This document shows positions 1 through 11,089 of a stretch of 64,000 bases of DNA, in pieces. A program made the position numbers and the translations under genes. Below the pieces are notes generated by a model. It saw only the letters and a list, made by a program, of their open reading frames with translations. It searched no databases and was not told the DNA's origin. Origin of the DNA: Leuctra nigra (Eukaryota; Arthropoda; Insecta; Plecoptera; Leuctridae). Each line of letters opens with the position of its first letter. The first letter of the stretch is position 1. The stretch covers positions 38,391,017 to 38,455,016 of the forward strand of contig OW203763.1 in NCBI GenBank assembly GCA_934045905.1, written 5' to 3'.

Positions 1-554
1 GCTGCTGAATAATACCTCAAACATCTTCAACACTATCTCTCTCAAAATCCAGAGAGACCCAAATGAGTCTCTCCGTATAATTAACTTCAATTAAATATGT
101 CAACTACTACTACCTACGGTCAAGAAGATCACAGCCCCAAATGTCGAGCGGCCAACGTAAACGTAACTATAAATGAAAAACCAATCCAAGCAGGTAGGCG
201 TGGATCTCAAATATGAATGTTCTTTGCGATCTCTTTTACAATGTCAATACGAAACACTGCCCGTGGACTATTTAATTGTGCAACTTGACGACCTACGTTA
301 TCGAGGCTTCCCAATAAGCGTGCGATGTAACGGAGCAATACTACGCATGCGAGAAGGAATTGGATTTGTTTTCATTTGTTTTGGGGAATTAATTAGAGAA
401 TGATTTTGTCACTGCTAGTGAGTCATCAGGACTAAAGGGTTAAGATGAGTCATGATCCCAATGAAAATATGGACTTGAAAATGTCTTTCTATGACTAATA
501 ACAGCAGAATGGAACTACTTTAAAGTAAGATAACAAAAAGGATTAGGTACTTAC
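1..554. other. Probable intron of the Jwa-like gene, no exon recognised
   Basis: This stretch lies downstream of the splice donor of the minus-strand Jwa-like exon, so it is probably the first part of its intron. I looked for the next expected exon (the continuation of the first membrane segment) on the minus strand and did not recognise it. Short open frames here have no recognisable similarity. Confidence 0.4.
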
Positions 555-730
555 CCAACGATTATGAAAATCACAATTGCCAAAAGGAAGTAATTTGTTT
601 GATAGTAAAGGAGGTTATGGACAACTCTGTTTCCCCATTTTTCCAAATCCTTAAAATTTGGTACTTGAAAACGAGCAGAATTAAGAAGAAAATCATCCAT
701 ACTCCTCAACGGTGCTATTTCTACCTCCAT
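555..730 (-). CDS. Jwa: Jwa / ARL6IP5 (PRA1 family protein 3), first coding exon, partial
   Basis: Members of this family are small four-helix membrane proteins of the endoplasmic reticulum, related to prenylated Rab acceptors; the mammalian member (ARL6IP5, also GTRAP3-18) restrains the glutamate transporter EAAC1. The exon encodes 58 residues plus two bases. It starts with the family N-terminus (MEVEIAPLRSMDDF), continues with a VPNFKDLEKWGNRVV segment and the hallmark NLLYYQTNYF, and ends inside the first membrane segment (AIVIFIIVG). The start at 730 is chosen because MEVEIAPLR is the conserved family start; an in-frame upstream Met at 784 would add 18 unconserved residues. The splice donor reads GG|GTAAGT just below 555, phase 2. 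The gene runs towards position 1 and its remaining exons are not in view. Identification rests on recalled similarity to the family and is strong for this length. Confidence 0.88.
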
Positions 731-1140
731 CCTGTTACTCTTGATCATAATCCAGTACACGAACAAGTAAAGTCGACACTTCAAGTGGCAAAATTAGTTA
801 AACAAACTGTTACTGATGACAAATTCACTTGCAAGAATTTCTCAATAATAATGCATGGATGTCAGATTCAAGGTCAATTCTTATGTCATCCGTGGAAATA
901 ACAATGGAATCAGTCAGCTGTATGTCAAGTGCTGCCATCTACTTCAACTTGATCGAGTAGTTGACTCGGTCACTCGGGAAGCAGCACTCGAGGGACCTCG
1001 TGCGTCGTGATTGGTTGTGTCGTGATGATTTTGTCGGCTCTAGTTCAAAATACCTAAACCGCTATAGTCGGCATATCTGTGGGCAGTCGAAGCTCTTTGG
1101 GATGTCTTCTTTATCGGTCTTCTTTGCCGCGTGATTTAAA
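731..1140 (-). promoter_or_regulatory. Probable 5' UTR/promoter side of the Jwa-like gene
   Basis: This is the sequence immediately upstream of the Jwa-like start codon. It is less AT-rich than its surroundings between about 900 and 1130. I see no TATA box that I would defend. The assignment rests on position only. Confidence 0.25.
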
Positions 1141-2303
1141 CTCTCACTTATAATATTTACACATTTTTGTTTCGCTAAAACTACTTAGGAAAGTTAAAGA
1201 TACTGATGTAAACTCAATTTTATGAAAACCACATAAATTACCAATCTTATTGCAAAAAAAATCATCAAAAATTAGTCCGAATTTTTTGAAGAAAACTGTT
1301 TTTTGACAATAATTTAATTTTTTTTGAACCTTTCAAATAATTAAATATAATTAGAATGGCTCTTTCTTATGCGATTCTAGCTTATAAACACCAACTTAAA
1401 AGACGATATGTGACCATTATGATGTGACCAAGCTGAAAAAGTAGATCCAATTTACTAAATTTTAAGTCCAGTTTGGTGGGCACTCATATTGTACCTATCC
1501 ATGAGGTTGATGTTTAACTGTTTATATAGCAAGATCGGCGAAAAATTGTCTATGCTAATTATGTGCGACATACAGAAATAAATATCAATATTATTTTATT
1601 GAGATCAGGGTTCAATGTTGTTAATCAGGTACCATTGGCTTTATCTGACATTAGAGTAGCCTGTACCCATGTTAACCAATACTTAAAAAAATAAAAAAAT
1701 ATACCTTCTCATTTCTCTTTTTACTTAGCATATTTTTATGAAATTATGAATCCCATAATAATCATAGGAAGTTCATAAAGTTGCGTTTTCAGAGAGCATA
1801 CTAGATATAGTAGTCAACGATAGTAGTATAAGCTTAGAGGTAAGTGTTTAAGCAGATGTTGCTTATTACATTGCTTACTTTCAAATGTTGTGTTTCCAAT
1901 TTTTATTTTTTTTACTTTACTACTTTTTGAGAAGTAGTAGTAGGGCTTTATTATAGCTATCAAGATATTTTTTAAATTACATACCTACAATGCATACAGT
2001 CAAAATATACCAATAACATACCAATCAATATATCAATCAATATAAAGTTCATATTTAGTCAAATATAAAAACACAAAAAAACAATTATATTGCACTACAA
2101 CAAACCACAGTAATGCATCATACATATTCGCACTACAATACAAACATATATGTAGCAGATTATAACAGAATTGCAACTTAGTATATAAGTTGAAGACGTT
2201 CTATTTACACATTCACAGTTATTTCGTTGCCGAGCATTATAATTGTTAGAAACGTTTAAATCAATAATCAACTTTACTATAAGGTATTTTGGAGTCAATC
2301 CTA
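1141..2303. other. AT-rich intergenic DNA, nothing recognised
   Basis: AT-rich sequence with short A and T runs. No gene, RNA or repeat structure was recognised apart from the flanking element that begins at 2304. Confidence 0.5.
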
Positions 2304-3378
2304 CCAGAAAAAAACACTCCGTGTAAAAAAGGCAGCCAAGTCTCTTTACTTTAAAAAAATTCAACACCGAAAAGGAGTGATATCAAAAAAGAAGCCAAGT
2401 CAATGACATTTCCAAATATTTAATCGTATCTTTGAAATAAAAGTATAAACACCGAGAAATACTTTACAAAAGGACTTGGCGCATCGTTTTTTTAAAGACA
2501 TCATTCTATCCTATAAGTGGAAAGAAATTTACAATTAGGTACATTTTCCTCTTTTTTTTAGAGCCAGTATCTATGAATCAAGCTACTTTTAGTAATGGCT
2601 ATTTTATAGTTTTGTCAATGGCGATAGAAGAAAGATTTCATGTTGTAATAGATAAGTAATGTAAGGGTGGAAGAATTAAATAACAATTGGAAGTGGGCTC
2701 ATACATATTCTTATAGCACTGTTAATATGGTGATATTAGAAGGGTATCTTTTCATAATTTGATCTTGACTGAAGGAAATCATGAAACGTTGTCAAATAAT
2801 TACTTACTATCTATGGAACACTATTATATATTTTTGAAGTGTCAAGTGTATAAAGTTAAAAAATTTAAAGAAATTTTATGTGCCGTCTCTGTGTACTTTG
2901 TGAAATGTATTGTTATAAAATGCGGATTAATAGAAATGTATTTCATGATGCGAAGGTATAACGCATGAGACTTAATTATGTTGACCACGAAACAATATTA
3001 CGAAGATAACTATTGTGTATTTATAGAAAACATAGGCAACAAGTTTCATAGCGTATATATTCAAATAGAAAATATTTTACAGTAGGTATGTATAATATGT
3101 AATTGAAAGATGTGTCCCTATTATTCTAAAAATTCTAAATGACGGTTGTATATAAATGGCATATGCTTATGAATAGAAAAATGTCTTTAAAAAAACGATG
3201 CGCCAAGTCCTTTTGTAAAGTATTTCTCGGTGTTTATACTTTTATTTCAAAGATACGATTAAATATTTGGAAATGTCATTGACTTGGCTTCTTTTTTGAT
3301 ATCACTCCTTTTCGGTGTTGAATTTTTTTAAAGTAAAGAGACTTGGCTGCCTTTTTTACACGGAGTGTTTTTTTCTGG
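2304..3378. mobile_element. Non-autonomous DNA element with 198-bp terminal inverted repeats
   Basis: Two arms of about 198 bp (2304-2501 and 3181-3378) are near-perfect reverse complements. They begin and end with CCAGAAAAAAACACTCCG and its complement. The 680-bp centre is AT-rich and has no transposase. Short open frames in the arms are inverted copies of one another and are not genes. I could not find a convincing target-site duplication, so the superfamily is open. The long arms and empty centre fit a foldback-type MITE. Confidence 0.75.
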
Positions 3379-3539
3379 GATATCACTTCTTTTGTTAGTT
3401 TATTCATACAGCTTGTAGCACATGTCCTACCAAGGACTAATTTCTTTAAAAAAATACGCCTCAACCGATTTGGTTAGTAAGAAAAGTTGCATTTGGTACA
3501 AGCTTAAAATGATTATCCAAGAAGAATAGTCTGAGTTTC

Positions 3540-5170
3540 GTTACAATCTGTCCAGACGTTTTCGATATCTGACTTCACTTCCAGTTTAAAAAATGGCGCT
3601 CAATAATACTGCCGCCTTGAATTCATAAAAGTGCAACATAATTGCATAATTAAGCTGCAATCTCGGCAGTTGTTTTCGATATATGACGTCACTTCCGGTT
3701 TTGAAATAGCGGCCGAAAATAATGTCATCTTGAATCCATAAATATAAGGGCTATATAATTACATAATTTAGTTGCAATCGGTACATCTGTTTTCTATAAA
3801 TGACGTCACTTCCTGTTTTAAATGTGGCGGCCAGAAATAATGTTGTCTTGAATTCATAATTATAAGTCCAACATAATTAGATAATTTAGTTGCAATCGGT
3901 ACAGCCGTTTTCGACATATGACGTCACTTTCGGTTTTAACAATGGCGGTCGAAAATAATATCGTCTTTAATTCAAAAATATAAGTCCTACATAATTACAT
4001 AATTTAGTTGCAATCGGTACAGCCGTTTTCGATATATGACGTCACTTCCGGTTTTAACAATGGCGGTCGAAAATAATGTCGTCTTTAATTCAAAAATATA
4101 AGTCCTACATAATTACATAATTTAGTTGCAATCGGTACATCCGTTTTTGATATATGACGTCACTTCCGGTTTAAACAATGGCGGCCAAAAATAATGTCGT
4201 CTTGAATTCATAATTATTAGTCCTACACAATTCCAAAATTTGGTTACAATCGATACAGCCGTTTTCGATATATGACGTCACTTCCGGTTTTTGCAAATGG
4301 CGGCCGAGTACACCGCAATCTTGAAACCATAATTATTCACAATGTATGTTTCTAAATATCTATTTAAAAGTATAGATTGGGGAATTGAGTGTCATTTAGC
4401 ATATTAATGGCGTCATTTAGCATATTCATGACGTCATTTCCGGTATAGGTAATAAGAAAACAATCTAGTTCTATCTAGTTGATACTTCATGAATGACCTT
4501 CTGAATTCTTTAGCGCTAATTTCCGTCAAATCGGTCATGCCGTTTTCAATATATGACGTCACTTCCGGTTTCATTTAGTGGTTCCTGCCGCCATTTCCGG
4601 TACCGTTTATTTGTATATTCATTTATCCCAATTGATTTTTCAAAAAGATTGCAGAATGCATAGACAGGAGCTAGTTCAGTGGCAATCGGTACAGGTGTTT
4701 TCGATATATGACGTCACTTCCGGTTTCAGAAATGGCGACCGAGAACACTGTATTTAAATTATAAATATTTTGTATTGTCTATGTTACAATGTAAGCTAAT
4801 TATATGTGTATTTAAAGTATAATTTGATGAAATAAGCTAAATATTGTGAATTTATGACGTCACTTCCGGTTTAGAAAATAAGAAAATAATGTTTTTTAGT
4901 ATCATATTTCATATAGATGACCATCTAAATCGAATGGCGCTAATTTCGTTCTAATAGGTCCAGCCGTTTTTTATATATGACGTCACTTCCGGTTTAAAAA
5001 TGGCGGCACAAAAAATTTATAAGAGGCAAGGTATCATCAGACGCCAAAAGTGCATATGTGGTAAAAATTTCAGGTTGATCGGTTCAGCCGTTTAGGCTGT
5101 GGCGGTGATAGCAACTTTTTCGGGAATCATATGAAGAAGAAGAAGAAGAAGAAGAAGAAGCAGATGAAAG
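3540..5170. repeat. Degenerate ~118-bp tandem repeat with CRE/ETS-like core, ending in (GAA)n
   Basis: About twelve diverged units share the core TATATGACGTCACTTCCGGT, usually followed by AATGGCGGCC and preceded by a CAATCGGTACAGCCGTTTTCG-like block. The first seven cores (about 3563-4281) are spaced about 118 bp apart; later spacing is irregular (120-155 bp). The last unit continues into a GATCGGTTCAGCCGTTT block and a GAA microsatellite (about 5133-5160). That block resembles the 3' ends of arthropod retroelements, so the array may be an expansion of such a 3' end. No coding sequence is present. Confidence 0.8.
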
Positions 5171-6179
5171 CGGTGTAATTTCACGATTTTCACTGCCCTC
5201 TAGGTCGTAAACGGCATGACTGGTTGTTGTCGCGTGATGTATATGTTGTTAGGTGGGCCATAGCTCAAAATTAAGACATTTCACAACAATGAGAGATTTT
5301 CCATTGTTGAGATCCAGTTGGCCGAAAATGCTATGTTGTTGCTTACAGTAAAAGTAGTTGGTCTGCTCCTCAGTTTATATAGGCATTTACGGTATGTTGA
5401 GTGACTGTGAGTGTACGGTAAGACTTGGCTGAGTGGAGCGACCGCTCCACTAGATACCTATAGTCATACGAAATACAAAAGTCAGAGTATTCAGTTAGAT
5501 ACGTTGGTTAACAGTAATCCACTTTAATGCATTGCACATCTTTTTTATGGATGTGCCTCTATTAACCCATATTATTGATCTCATTATTTTGTTTTGTAAC
5601 TTCTGTAATTTACTAATATCGATTTGATTTAAAAAGAAAAAAATAGAGCTGCAGAAATCTAATGGGGTGCGATAATAGCTTCGCAGATGTGGATTTTGCT
5701 GCTTAAAGGGAGATTTTCGCAATTTCTCTGAAAGAAAACTTTCTAATGAAAGTGTAGAGGTAGAAGAAACACGAAGTGCCGAAGATTAGAGGCAGAAAAA
5801 ACTGAAGATGACCCAGAATATTATTATGACGGGCATGTTAGGTTGAAAACAATTCCCAAAAGTGTAAGTTTTAACTATCGCACGGCACACTTTATGTGCA
5901 ACTTGAAGGGATTTTTTTTCAGACGCATGGATTAGGTGATAAAATATGATAGCATAGCATCATAATATTCATATCCGATGAAGTTTATGCTAAAATTACA
6001 ATCAATCAATAATTAATATCTTTTGATTGATTTCTTGCCCTAACATTTCTCAAACATTTTTTGAAGATAATGACATACTATATTAAAAGCCTGCAAAATT
6101 TCGTTAGTCTCCAGTTAGCTCCAATAAAAGGTTTCTTTAATACAAATGTATGTTTGTATTATTGTACTCCATAATAGTC
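5171..6179. other. Intergenic DNA between repeats, nothing recognised
   Basis: No exon or structured repeat was recognised between the GAA microsatellite and the LINE. The exact 5' end of the LINE is not defined and could reach slightly into this stretch. Confidence 0.4.
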
Positions 6180-6246
6180 GGCAGTCGTAGAGATCGGACG
6201 TGTTTTGATCGCGCTCCGAGTCTCTGTTATCTATAGATCTATAGAT

Positions 6247-7047
6247 ATGAACAGCGACAGTGATAATGTCATCAGTTTCCTGAAGAATGAAAACAATCTG
6301 CTGGCAAGTAGAATTGACGACCTCGAATTCATAGTCGAGCTTCTGAAAGAAAAGATCCGCACCCTAGAGATTCACGAGAAGTCCGAATCTGCACGGCACA
6401 AGAAAACTCCATACGGCCGCGACATCGCAGTGAGTAATAACTTTATCAGCAACAACAATCTGACTGGACCTAATCGAGTCATCAAGAAGGTCGTCGATCC
6501 TATCAAGTTATCTAACCCTCAATTATCACTCGGGAATGCAGAGGGGGAACCTAGCCAACGTCAACCGGAATGGCCAAAACAAAGTAAACAAAGGAAGCAT
6601 CATAGCCCAAGTAAATCAGCTGTTACATCAACAAGAACTGGGGCCCCGATTGAACATACTAATACCAAGGGTGGAAACTCATCTGACTCTGAAGACGGTT
6701 TCACGATCGTAACGAGGAAGTCTTCTCGCAAGTCTAATATCATTATAGGTTCGGGCGGCGATGCAGATCTCAAGGCGGTGGAGCGTCCGGAGCGTAAGAT
6801 CTGGCTTCATGTGTGCCGCCTGCACACTGACGTCACGAAAGAGGGTATGATGCATTTCCTCACAGCCAAGCATCCAGATAGCAGTTTCACTTGTGAACAG
6901 CTGAACGCCCGAGGCAACTATAGCTCCTTTAAAATTGGAGCGTCACCAGAATTACTGGATGCTCTAATGCAGCCTGACTTCTGGCCGAAGGGCGCGGCTG
7001 TGAGGAGGTTTTTTCTAAAACCTCGGAGACCTCATGTAGATCGATAG
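6247..7047 (+). CDS. LINE ORF1 protein (putative RNA-binding/nucleoprotein)
   Basis: ORF1 of the LINE, 266 residues from Met 6247 (an in-frame Met at 6205 would add 14 residues; the later start MNSDSDNVI is preferred because the N-terminus then begins directly with the coiled-coil segment). The N-terminal part (NENNLLASRIDDLEFIVELL) has heptad-like leucines and probably forms a coiled coil for multimerisation. A basic, Ser/Thr-rich middle follows. The C-terminal 80 residues form a compact conserved-looking domain starting at IWLHVCRLHTDVTKEGM and ending FWPKGAAVRRFF, of the kind seen in insect LINE ORF1 proteins. No CCHC zinc knuckle is visible. ORF1 proteins bind the element RNA; that role here is inferred from position. 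Confidence 0.75.
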   Translation: MNSDSDNVISFLKNENNLLASRIDDLEFIVELLKEKIRTLEIHEKSESARHKKTPYGRDIAVSNNFISNNNLTGPNRVIKKVVDPIKLSNPQLSLGNAEGEPSQRQPEWPKQSKQRKHHSPSKSAVTSTRTGAPIEHTNTKGGNSSDSEDGFTIVTRKSSRKSNIIIGSGGDADLKAVERPERKIWLHVCRLHTDVTKEGMMHFLTAKHPDSSFTCEQLNARGNYSSFKIGASPELLDALMQPDFWPKGAAVRRFFLKPRRPHVDR

Positions 7048-7136
7048 GGCATGCTCATCACCTTTTTCACATCAACATTCGTAGCATTGTCACCAAGATC
7101 GACGAACTGGAGACCTTCATCGACTCGCAGGCAAAT

Positions 7137-9896
7137 ATGATTGATATCCTCTGTCTCACGGAGACATGGCTCTCCCGAGGGCAGGAAGATTCAATTGTAA
7201 TTAATAATTACACATTGGCATCCCATTATTCTAGAGCTTCTAAGCGGGGTGGTGGTTCTTGCATATATATCCGTAATGCAGCTCGGCTTGCGTTCGGCGC
7301 CTGTGATGTGACTTGCATCGACGGTATGCTGGAAGCAAGTGCGATTGAGATCCTCGGAGATAAGCCGATTATTATCGTGACTATTTATCGGTCACCTGAT
7401 CCGTCTAACATCAACTCTTTCTTGGAACATTTAGATAATATTCTACTGAAACTTAGCAGGAAAGGCAAGCGAGTGATTGCATGCGGTGACTGGAACCTAA
7501 ATCTCCAGTTACCGCAAATCAAGGTGAGTCTTGAGAGTGTAGTCAAGGCTCACGGTTTTAGTATACTTGACTTTGGAGTAACCAGGTGCTGCGGCAATTC
7601 TGAATCTACCCTAGACGTGGTGATCTCCAACTACGATCAAGTCCAGTTTATACACAACATCGACCCTGGACTATCTGACCATTCTGGACAACTAGTGTCA
7701 TTCCCCATTAACGTCGATAATGCTCATATGAAACAATCTTCCCAAGAGTTCATCATGACAAGGAAGTTTCCACCGCCGTCTGTCCAAGACTTCATAATGG
7801 ATCTTGGGGAAGTTGACTGGTCAGAGATTTATACAAGGGACTCTGTAGATGATAAATACAATTTGTTCCTCCAATTGTTTACTCCACTTTTCGACAAACA
7901 CTTTCCTAAAAGGAGGACCACTCTGCAGAACTCCAAGCCTCAAAAAGGCTGGTTGTCTCAAGAGATCCGGAACATGAGCGATAGGAAGAGGGACATGTAC
8001 TATTTAGTGAAGAGTGGGGCTGCCCCTGCACTCCAGGAGCCTCTCAATCGCCTGAAGAAGGAACTTAGAACTGCCGTTATCAAAGCCAAGAAGGACTATT
8101 ATTCTGAAATCATTTCGGAATCTAGCAACACAGTGAGCACCATGTGGAGACTCATAAGGTCTCTAACTGGCAAAGGTCGACGTGAGGCTTTTCCAGCCTG
8201 GATAGAGAACAGCGACTCCTCAAAAGCCACTGACCCACTGGAAATTGCAAGTATATTCAACACACATTTCCTATCTGTATGCACCAACATCACAGACCCA
8301 GCCTCCGACACAGCTAGTGAGTGCATGAAGCTTCTCAAGGTGGCGCATCCATCAATCGCTCCGGAAATATCTCTTCCGGACATGTCTGCAGACACTGTGC
8401 TGGACTTAATCAACCAATTTGAGTCGAAACCATCAGCTGGTTGGGATGAAGTCCCGATGTCTCTACTCAAGAAGTGTGGCCCATGGATCGCAGGGCCACT
8501 CGCTCACATATTCACACACTCATTAAGTTCTGGAGTATTCCCTGCAGGTCTAAAACCAGCGTTGGTAGTGCCTATACACAAGAAGGGAACGAAGACTGAT
8601 TGCTCCAACTTTAGGCCTATCTCACTTTTATCTTCATTCTCTAAAATCATTGAGAAATTTATGCACCAACAGCTCACTACCCACTTCAACAACAACACCC
8701 TGTGGTCCCCTACGCAGCATGGGTTTCGTTCTGACCATTCTACCACTACTGCTGCCTTTGGTATGATTACTGGGATTGAGGAGGCCTTGGAGAGGAAGAA
8801 CAAGGTTGGAGTTATACTATGTGATTTGTCTAAGGCCTTCGATTCAATGGACCACCAACTGCTGATGAACAAACTCACGGTATATGGGATTACTGGTGTT
8901 TGTGGGGCATGGTTCGATTCCTACCTGAGTGGTAGGACTCAGAGAGTGCAGCTTAATGAACACTTCTCCTCTTGGGAACCCGTCACCAAAGGTGTGCCCC
9001 AGGGCTCCATCTTGGGGCCCCTTCTCTTCTCTATCATGGTGAACGATCTTGCCCCAAACATCTGTACCAACCATTCAGGAAGAAGTGTAATCCAGTATGC
9101 TGATGATTCCAGTGCCACAATTGAAGCTCTAACCGCCAACCAACTAGCGGCTGAAGTCCATTTAGCCATGGATCATTTTGTTAACTGGTTCACCCCTAAC
9201 AAACTTCTATTGAATCGTACCAAGACCGAGATTATAACCTTCGAACCTCGCGGCAAACACTCTGATAATATGCTGTCTATCAGCTCGTGCTCCAGCGTGA
9301 AGTATCTTGGTATAACTATTGATAGAAACCTATCCTGGGTTCCGCATATCGATCATCTAGTTAAAAAACTTTCTTCAGCGCGCTTTGTAATGCGTACATT
9401 AGCCCAGAATTGCAACTTATTTGCTTTACGATCAGCCTACTTTGCGTACGTTCACTCAATACTCCAGTATGGTATCATCTTTTGGGGCGGTACGCTAGAC
9501 AGCAATAGGGCTTTTCGCGCTCAGAAGAAAGTCATCCGGATCATACTCTCTCTTGGATATAGTGCGTCATGCAGAGATAAGTTCCGGGAGGTAGCAATAC
9601 TACCTCTCCCATGTATCTACATTTTGGCAGTGTGTTTGTTTACACGGGACAACCTGCATTTGTTCAATGACAACAGCCACCACATGTATGGAACTAGAGG
9701 TGCCTCCAATTTAAAACATGAATACTGCCGCTTAAATACCACGTCTCAGGGTGTCATGCAGTCTGGCCGCAGACTGTACAACCATGTGCCGCAAGAAATC
9801 AGGAACATTGAGTCCAGGAGCGGTTTCAAGTATATTTTAAAGATGTTCCTTATGAAGCATTCCTTTTACAGTGTAAATGAATTTCTTGAATGCTGA
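7137..9896 (+). CDS. LINE ORF2: AP-type endonuclease plus reverse transcriptase
   Basis: The enzyme nicks target DNA and copies the element RNA at the nick. From Met 7137 it has 919 residues, but the frame is open from 6978. The codons just before 7137 encode a LFHINIRSIVTKIDELE segment that belongs to the endonuclease N-terminus, so the functional protein probably starts upstream of this Met. Endonuclease motifs: LTETWL (residues 6-11), GDWN (117-120) and SDHSGQ (180-185). Reverse transcriptase spans roughly residues 470-740: FRPISLLSSFSKIIEK, LCDLSKAFDSMDH (about 561-573), GVPQGSILGPLLF and the catalytic YADD (654-657). A C-terminal region after the thumb is unremarkable. No stops interrupt it. 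The frame overlaps the end of ORF1 by about 70 bases in the -1 frame, so coupling by frameshift or re-initiation is possible. Confidence 0.92.
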   Translation: MIDILCLTETWLSRGQEDSIVINNYTLASHYSRASKRGGGSCIYIRNAARLAFGACDVTCIDGMLEASAIEILGDKPIIIVTIYRSPDPSNINSFLEHLDNILLKLSRKGKRVIACGDWNLNLQLPQIKVSLESVVKAHGFSILDFGVTRCCGNSESTLDVVISNYDQVQFIHNIDPGLSDHSGQLVSFPINVDNAHMKQSSQEFIMTRKFPPPSVQDFIMDLGEVDWSEIYTRDSVDDKYNLFLQLFTPLFDKHFPKRRTTLQNSKPQKGWLSQEIRNMSDRKRDMYYLVKSGAAPALQEPLNRLKKELRTAVIKAKKDYYSEIISESSNTVSTMWRLIRSLTGKGRREAFPAWIENSDSSKATDPLEIASIFNTHFLSVCTNITDPASDTASECMKLLKVAHPSIAPEISLPDMSADTVLDLINQFESKPSAGWDEVPMSLLKKCGPWIAGPLAHIFTHSLSSGVFPAGLKPALVVPIHKKGTKTDCSNFRPISLLSSFSKIIEKFMHQQLTTHFNNNTLWSPTQHGFRSDHSTTTAAFGMITGIEEALERKNKVGVILCDLSKAFDSMDHQLLMNKLTVYGITGVCGAWFDSYLSGRTQRVQLNEHFSSWEPVTKGVPQGSILGPLLFSIMVNDLAPNICTNHSGRSVIQYADDSSATIEALTANQLAAEVHLAMDHFVNWFTPNKLLLNRTKTEIITFEPRGKHSDNMLSISSCSSVKYLGITIDRNLSWVPHIDHLVKKLSSARFVMRTLAQNCNLFALRSAYFAYVHSILQYGIIFWGGTLDSNRAFRAQKKVIRIILSLGYSASCRDKFREVAILPLPCIYILAVCLFTRDNLHLFNDNSHHMYGTRGASNLKHEYCRLNTTSQGVMQSGRRLYNHVPQEIRNIESRSGFKYILKMFLMKHSFYSVNEFLEC

Positions 9897-10246
9897 TTTA
9901 TATGTATATTTATATGTTCGCTTCGCTTTTAGCGCAATACTTTCACTATTTTAACTTGTAATATGTGTTAACATTCGAATGTATTTTTACAATTTGTCTT
10001 TGTTACTCAATATGTTTCAATGCTCAAATGTCATATTATAGTTATTATTTTAGTTCTGACTTTGTAATGCAATTGTAATTGCTTCCTACAAATAAATAAT
10101 ACAATACAATACAATACAATGTACACACAACAAATCATAAAACGTTATTTTAACGAAACGGATTGGTAGATTAGATTGGTCAGGTTCGGTTTCAATTAAT
10201 GAAATCAGAGCTCAACTACAAGAGTTACTTAATAGATGATGACGAG

Positions 10247-10937
10247 CATAGGCGTGCGCACGGGGGGGGGTGGCCGGGGGGGCCTTGGCCCCCCCTAATG
10301 GATCAGTCTCGACTAAAAAATTATAAAATGTGGTCCTCATAGTGTAAAATTTTTGTTTTAAAAGGGTTAAAACAAAAAAATCTCCCTGCGGGGCAGACTG
10401 GAGTTGCTCAAATCAATGGAATGAAGTACTAGGTTGATTTAAAACACAATATTTTAAAGAAAATACCACGAAAACATTGCCTAGATACCTTCCAGAAACA
10501 TGGTTTTCTCATGAAACGCTATATGTTTTTGCCCTAAAAATGTATTTTGCTTACAGCAAGCACTTTTAATTTTCTACCAAAATAATATTTGGAAATTCAA
10601 AGGGTCATGCTATGTTCAAAACTCTTAAAAATCCATCAAATCCACCTAAGGATAACAATTTTTCTCCGGGGCTACGAGCCCTGGACTCACGTCTTCTGGG
10701 GGCTCTTACCCCAGCTACCCTTTGTCATAAGTAAGAGATTTGGCTCCCAAACGTCTCAAAATTGATTTTGAAGTGCCAGAAAACAAAAAACGCCCTGCGG
10801 GGCAAAGTGGGGGGCGCGCCCCCCACGCCCCCCTTAACGCATGGAAATTCCTTCCCCAGGCCTTTCCCCCCCTTGGCATTATTCCTGCCGGCGCCCATCT
10901 TGGCCCCCTCTAATGATTTCTCCTGCGCACGCCTATG
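10247..10937. mobile_element. hAT-type non-autonomous element with perfect 8-bp target duplication
   Basis: The 14-bp inverted termini CATAGGCGTGCGCA / TGCGCACGCCTATG are perfect and are flanked on both sides by ATGACGAG (10239-10246 and 10938-10945). An 8-bp duplication is the mark of the hAT superfamily. The 691-bp interior is not coding. It has G- and C-runs next to the ends and two copies of the palindromic word CCCTGCGGGGC, which recurs in related copies near 24.4, 36.2 and 36.9 kb. Confidence 0.9.
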
Positions 10938-11089
10938 ATGACGAGTTAGCATCATAGACTTCATAGGAATGCATCAAATTTTATTCAGCCAAACCATTTC
11001 TTTCAAACACATTTTTATCATTTGTAGAGTGTACATAAATATACTGCCATTAGCATTGCCGGTATAGGGCTGGAAAACGTGTATATTAA

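Larger units (their letters stand above)
6180..10119 (+). mobile_element. Non-LTR retrotransposon (LINE, CR1/Jockey-like), apparently full length
   Basis: The element carries an ORF1 (6247-7047) and an ORF2 (open from 6978 to 9896) with endonuclease and reverse transcriptase, then a short 3' UTR and a simple-repeat tail of ATACA units at about 10087-10119. No LTRs flank it. Neither ORF has an internal stop or frameshift, which suggests recent activity. The 5' boundary near 6180 is estimated from the start of higher-GC sequence (GTCGGCAGTCGTAGAGATCG). I could not match target-site duplications. The clade assignment is from the overall style of the reverse transcriptase and the non-poly(A) tail and is tentative. 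Confidence 0.85.

Noticed and set aside
8099..9169. Several minus-strand open frames of 76-124 codons
   Set aside because: They are antisense to the LINE reverse transcriptase gene, whose sense frame has all catalytic motifs.
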